Positions 58,270-62,000 of a DNA stretch of 62,000 nt are shown one piece after another. The stretch covers positions 39,164,598 through 39,226,597 of the forward strand of contig CM043962.1 of the NCBI GenBank assembly GCA_014529385.2. The letters are read 5' to 3'. The notes below the pieces were generated by a model that was given only the letters and a program-made list of their open reading frames with translations, had not been told where the DNA came from and did no database searches. The stretch comes from Adiantum capillus-veneris (taxonomy: Eukaryota; Streptophyta; Polypodiopsida; Polypodiales; Pteridaceae). Position numbers and translations under genes: made by a program. The first letter of the stretch is position 1, and every line of letters starts with the position of its first letter.

Positions 58270-58885
58270 AACAAATCTGCCTGTTATGAACTCTCCCAAT
58301 GAAATCCATACACAAGTTGCGATGTTTTTGGACCATCACACCAAATATTAACAGCTTCAGTGAAATCACGTGCAGTTAAAGGAGTCCCTTCAATTCAGAT
58401 GCGCATAAGAAGATCTAAGTTCTTTGTTTCCAACTTATTGCAAAGATTCCTCTTGATAATGTTTTGCACACTGAAGCCCCTTTCACACATGAAAGTACTA
58501 CAACATTGAAGCATCTCTATTTGAACAAGGCACCAAAGATTAGGATACTTTTCATGCCAACATCACTTTTTCCTATAAGACACCACGCATCCCTCAAGGG
58601 TTTTCCCTTCCAATCAAAAGCTCCTTGAATTTTAAACTTATGAACGTCTCTTTATAGTGATCTTTCATCTACAAGAGGGCCTACTTGCATACCAGCTATT
58701 AGTGCACGAGATTGAGCAAAATGCTTAACAAGAGTATCCATTTTAGCCTTGACATCCTACATGGAAACATGATGGGAGGTAAAATTCCAAAATTTTGCAG
58801 TAAGAAGCATCACCAAACCTGTCCTCCAAATGGGTTTTGACTTCTTCAAAATTCCTGCTAAAAATTTGCAAGATTAGTCCCAATC
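58270..58885 (-). pseudogene. hAT-like transposase C-terminal remnant
   Basis: Minus-strand frames, broken by stops, read 'YPNLWCLVQIEMLQCCSTFM' then 'CERGFSVQNIIKRNL' and 'KLETKNLDLLMRI', with 'TARDFTEAVNIW' after a stop. The ERGFS-type motif and its spacing are those of the hAT C-terminal dimerisation region as found in hAT-derived ZNF862-like proteins. The upstream part is cut at 58,885 by the gypsy LTR, whose insertion may have split it. Confidence 0.72.
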
Positions 58886-58954
58886 TGTAACATTTAATGG
58901 CCTAGGGAGCAGACATGTATCCACTATGCCCTTTGTGTAAAGGGGCTTGCATGA

Positions 58955-59000
<46 letters not shown>

Positions 59001-59376
59001 CTCTCTCATCCCCTACGAAAAGGGCCCCCTCCTATGTAGGAGCTTGCAAAGACTTTTTGGCACACTACAAAGCATCCAATTCCACTAAGCTTGACCATTG
59101 GACACAACATTTTTATATTGGAACCTTAGAATTTTGGAAGTCTTAATGGCCTGAACCTTAGGGTCTTTAAAGCCCATTGTTGCACATTGCTCTTTTGCAG
59201 ATGGCCCCTCCCTTTGGATCCCTATTTTCCCTCCTTTGGATCCCTACTGTGGCCGATTTGCCAGCTTAACCAATATTCTAGCTTTTTCTCCCCTGGTACT
59301 TCCCCATATTAAATGATCAGTTTAACATGAGAAAATCATTTATTAGGAGAATTAGATATTATTTATTATGATATTA
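58886..59376 (-). repeat. Ty3/gypsy 3' LTR (491 bp)
   Basis: On the minus strand it begins after the polypurine tract near 59,377 and ends TGTTACA at 58,886. It matches the first ~450 bp and the last ~20 bp of the solo LTR at 14.76 kb but lacks ~1.1 kb of its interior, so either this copy is deleted or the other one is the longer form. A (GT)n tract lies at 58,957-58,999. The first two bases read TA rather than TG, probably a later mutation. The expected target duplication would be CAATC (58,881-58,885). Confidence 0.85.
58957..58999. repeat. (GT)n microsatellite within the LTR
   Basis: About 42 bp of GT in the LTR, where the solo LTR has a short (AC)n. Confidence 0.95.
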
Positions 59377-59387
59377 CCTCTCTCTTG
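59377..59387 (-). promoter_or_regulatory. Polypurine tract of the gypsy element
   Basis: The minus strand reads 'aagagagagg' directly before the LTR, the site that primes plus-strand DNA synthesis in LTR retroelements. It follows the frame end 'TTMISRE', so it is at the expected place. Confidence 0.7.
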
Positions 59388-59789
59388 AAATCATAGTCGT
59401 CCTCAACTATGGGGTAGAGAAGATAAAGCCTATTCATTAGTCCTTTTTTCTAGCGGGTAGAGGATCCCTATCTTACCCTACGACATCGTTCCAGAATGGA
59501 TGAGTAATCCATTTGGTGCTTGAGAGCCTAAGCTGCCACAAGCATGTCTGCACATTAGTCCTATCAATCTTCCATAGTAGAGTGACAAGCTCTACTTGGT
59601 GTTTGGCAGACTTCGTCTCCACAAACTTGATCTTAAGCATGCATATTACTTAACATTTGTGCACAATAAAGAAAAAGAGAGTCCTATAAGACAAAAACTT
59701 TGTTCATTTTAAACATTTGTGCATTTGCTTACTCTAGGGAAGCATTGTAAGCATTGACAAGGTTTAGCTTATCCTTTAATTGTATGCCT

Positions 59790-60300
59790 TGTATCCATTT
59801 AGCATCTTCAAAAGGATAGTTCTTAAACTTAATAAGATACCGTCGGATAATCTTACTGCCTCTCAATATATGTCTTCATGTCAGAGAATGGACTCAGTCT
59901 GCAGCACCTCTTCTTAGTCCTCGATCTCCTGTGGGTCTTCAATAGTTGGTTCTTGAGGTGGCTCTGCTTTGTAAGGCTTTAGTAGGCTCACATGGAAAGC
60001 ATTGTGTATGAGTCAATGATTGGGCAACTTGAGTTGATAGGCCATCTCATTGATTGGTCTAAGAATCTGGAAGGGACCATAGTACCTTTTTGGTGACTCA
60101 GCATAGTACTTTTGGTGTCCCATAGGATTCTTGCCCATCGTGTGCCTTAATCAAGCCTTGGGAAATTTAAGTAAGAACCCAATCATTTTCTTTAAAGGCT
60201 TGGGCTCTTCTGTGCTTATCAGCAACAGCCTTTTGCCTTTGCTGTGAGATAGAGATAGCATCCTTAATCTTTTGGAAAGATTCTTGCAGGTCTAGGCTAT
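59790..60300 (-). pseudogene. Gypsy integrase C-terminus and chromodomain-like tail, broken
   Basis: Minus frames read 'ISISQQRQKAVADKHRRAQA' and 'FKENDWVL' (integrase C-terminal part, 60,250-60,170), then 'RRYLIKFKNYPFEDAKWI' near 59,830, which has the YL.K.K.YP...A.W pattern of a chromodomain. Several stops lie between. This places the element among chromoviruses. Confidence 0.72.
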
Positions 60301-60385
60301 ACTCATCTACAGCGAAGATCTTCCCGTGTACCTTAAGTAGCAGGGAAATTTTTTCTCTTTCCTCAATTACCTCAAAAGGTGCTTT

Positions 60386-61326
60386 TCACGTGAAAGTATG
60401 CACATTATTATTATAGGCATACTCCACTAAGGATAAGTACTTCTCCCATTGGGACCTTTGATCTACTTCCATTACATAGGCTTTTAGTAGATCAAGAATT
60501 GTTAGGTTAGTGATTTCACTTTGGCCATCTGTTTGGGAGTGATAGGCCGAAGAGAAGTTTAGCCTTGTCCCTAAATTCTCAAAGAGACCCTTCCAGAAAT
60601 TACTAGTCATTTTAGGATCTCTATCGGACACTATGGACATTGGCAAGCCATGGTACTTGAAGATTTGTGATATGAAGAGGGTTGCCATTTGATGGGCTCT
60701 ATCGTCCATATTCCCGTATTCCCATGGATAGACTTGGGAAATCCAAAGATAAAATCCATGGATATGCTCTCCCATGGTGAATTAGGGATTGGCAAAGGTT
60801 GAAGCAATCCAGGCTGCTTCCCTCTATCAGAGTTCGTCTTTTGGCATACCACACATTTAGAAACATACTCTTCTATGTTTGCTTTCATGGTAGGCCAATA
60901 GAAATATGTTTCAATCCCTTTTAGGGTAGACTGAATCCCTCTATGCCTTGCATAAGGAGGAGCATGAGATTCATACATTACTTTCTCACGTAGTGAGTTA
61001 CTAACACATAGTCTATTTCCATAGAGCAGATAACCATCTTGTAAAGTAAATGGTTCCTCTTTCTTCCCTATTGTAAGGGCTAAAATCATCTCTAAATTGG
61101 GATCAATAGCGTATTCATCTATCATGGAAGATAGATCATTGTGAGTAGCTATGGAAACCAAATTCACTCTCGGTCGTCTTGAGAGTGAATCGACGGCTAC
61201 TTGATTATGCTTGACAGCAATGTGAGCAATATGAAAATGAAATTGCGAAAGGAAATTTGTCCACCTCATTTGTTTGTCGGAGAGCTTGGTCTGCGTCATG
61301 AAGTACTTAAGGCTTTGGTGATCCAT
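60386..61326 (-). pseudogene. Ty3/gypsy integrase, frameshifted
   Basis: Open frame 61,326-60,631 starts in RNase H ('DHQSLKYFMTQTKLSDKQMR', 'DSLSRRP') and continues into the integrase zinc finger: 'ESHAPPYARHRG' and 'YVSKCVVCQKT' supply the HH-CC residues; 'SMDFIFGFPKS' carries the first catalytic Asp. A frameshift near 60,720 moves to frame 60,775-60,386, which holds 'ISQIFKYHGLPMSIVSDRDP' (second Asp), then 'FSSAYHSQTDGQSEITN' (catalytic Glu) and 'EYAYNNNVHTFT'. The catalytic triad is therefore present but split. Confidence 0.92.
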
Positions 61327-62000
61327 TCACAGAATGAAAGGAGTCCCCAGCAAATAGTGCTTCCATGATGAAAAACTACGAGGAGTTCCTTTTCATATAT
61401 GCCTAGAGCTTGCTCAACAGGGTTGAGCCTTCAGCTTTCATAGGCTATGGTGTGCCCTTCTTAGAGCAAGATAGCTCCAAGGCAATCACCGCAAGCGTCA
61501 CATTGGACCTCAAAGGGCTTTGAGAGATCCGGTACTGTAAGCATAGGTTGATAGATAAGCTTTTCAAAATCATCATTCTCCTTGGCAAACCATGTATACC
61601 TAAAATTTTTCTTTGTTAGTTCATGTAATGGTCCTACTATTAGTGAGAATTTTTCTATGAAGCATCTATAATATGCACACATACCTATAAATGTTCTTAG
61701 TTCATGAAGGTTCCTTGGATTAGGCCATCCTTTTATTACCTCTAGCTTTGATGGATCCATTTGGATGCCCTCTTGAGAGATAATGTGACCTAAATATTGA
61801 ATCTCTTGTAAGAAAAACTCGCTTTCTTTTCATTAACATAAAGTTTATTCTCTCTTAAGACTTGAAATATTACCTAGAGCTGTTGCTTGTGTTCATCTAG
61901 TGAATTAGAGTAAGTGATAATATCATCAAAGAACACTCCAGTAAAGGTCCGGTAAGGCCTAAATAGCTTCTCCATCAAGCGATTGAATGTGGCTGGTGCA
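61327..62000 (-). pseudogene. Ty3/gypsy reverse transcriptase C-terminus and RNase H start, cut by window end
   Basis: From 62,000 downwards: 'PATFNRLMEKLFRPYRTFTG' then 'VFFDDIITYS', which holds the catalytic DD pair (FFDD instead of the usual YxDD). A single-base deletion near 61,828 shifts the frame. 'GHIISQEGIQMDPSKLEVIK' follows, then 'RTFIGMCAYYRCFI' and 'VPDLSKPFEVQCDACGDCLG' (RNase H start; 61,760-61,461), and a stop near 61,460 ends the frame. The 5' portion of the element (gag, protease, first RT motifs, 5' LTR) is outside the window. Confidence 0.92.

Overview
This is nuclear DNA of a plant with a large, repeat-rich, gene-poor genome. The evidence is plant-type LTR retrotransposons (copia, and a gypsy element with a chromodomain-like tail), a plant-type Helitron with a Rep/PIF1-like helicase, a Tourist-like MITE, LINE debris, and scraps of two plant gene families: hydroxypyruvate reductase and the DUF946/VPS62-like family. 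Very long (GA/TC)n tracts occur every few kilobases. I cannot name the species; a fern, gymnosperm or other large-genome plant would fit. No intact host gene is visible. Most open frames in the window are shadows of microsatellites or retroelement debris.

Layout. 0-4 kb: an LTR fragment, then a repeat family present once forward and twice inverted, with (TC)n(AC)n arrays set in a tandem ~180-bp unit. 4-7.7 kb: little but poly-G, GA tracts and a 24-bp palindrome. 7.7-8.9 kb: a degenerate copia pol end on +. 9-11.9 kb: dispersed repeats and short tandem duplications. 11.9-13.7 kb: duplicated segments carrying a DUF946 pseudogene joined to a hydroxypyruvate-reductase exon (-). 13.7-18 kb: a minus-strand LTR element (3' LTR, tRNA-type primer site, truncated 5' LTR) containing a nested 1.6-kb solo LTR with a perfect 5-bp target duplication. 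18-19.6 kb: a second DUF946 scrap and a 331-bp tandem duplication. 19.9-23.9 kb: an AT-rich tandem array with a 1.7-1.9 kb unit. 24.86-26.2 kb: a 1.35-kb unit with inverted ends. 26.4-28.8 kb: AT-rich repeats.

28.8-33.6 kb: a decayed Helitron on + (Rep N-terminal domain, HUH-like motif, PIF1-like helicase). 35.2-37.2 kb: a degenerate copia element on -. 37.2-38.5 kb: an unusual array built on the 10-bp palindrome GGTAGCTACC. 39.4-41.9 kb: direct repeats. 43.0-43.6 kb: a probable non-LTR retroelement fragment. 44.07-47.82 kb: a recent ~1.86-kb tandem duplication whose edges lie in GA repeats. 49-51.3 kb: a dispersed repeat split by insertions, including a 5'-truncated LINE with a perfect 14-bp target duplication. 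51.6-53.9 kb: a small retroelement with terminal direct repeats. 54.2-55 kb: a MITE and a foldback sequence. 58.3-58.9 kb: a hAT-like transposase scrap (-). 58.9-62.0 kb: the 3' LTR and pol of a Ty3/gypsy element on -, cut by the window end.

The genes do not form a working pathway. The window is a stack of nested insertions, fragment captures and repeat-driven duplications. The most reproducible results are the exact target duplications and the junctions that date insertions relative to each other.
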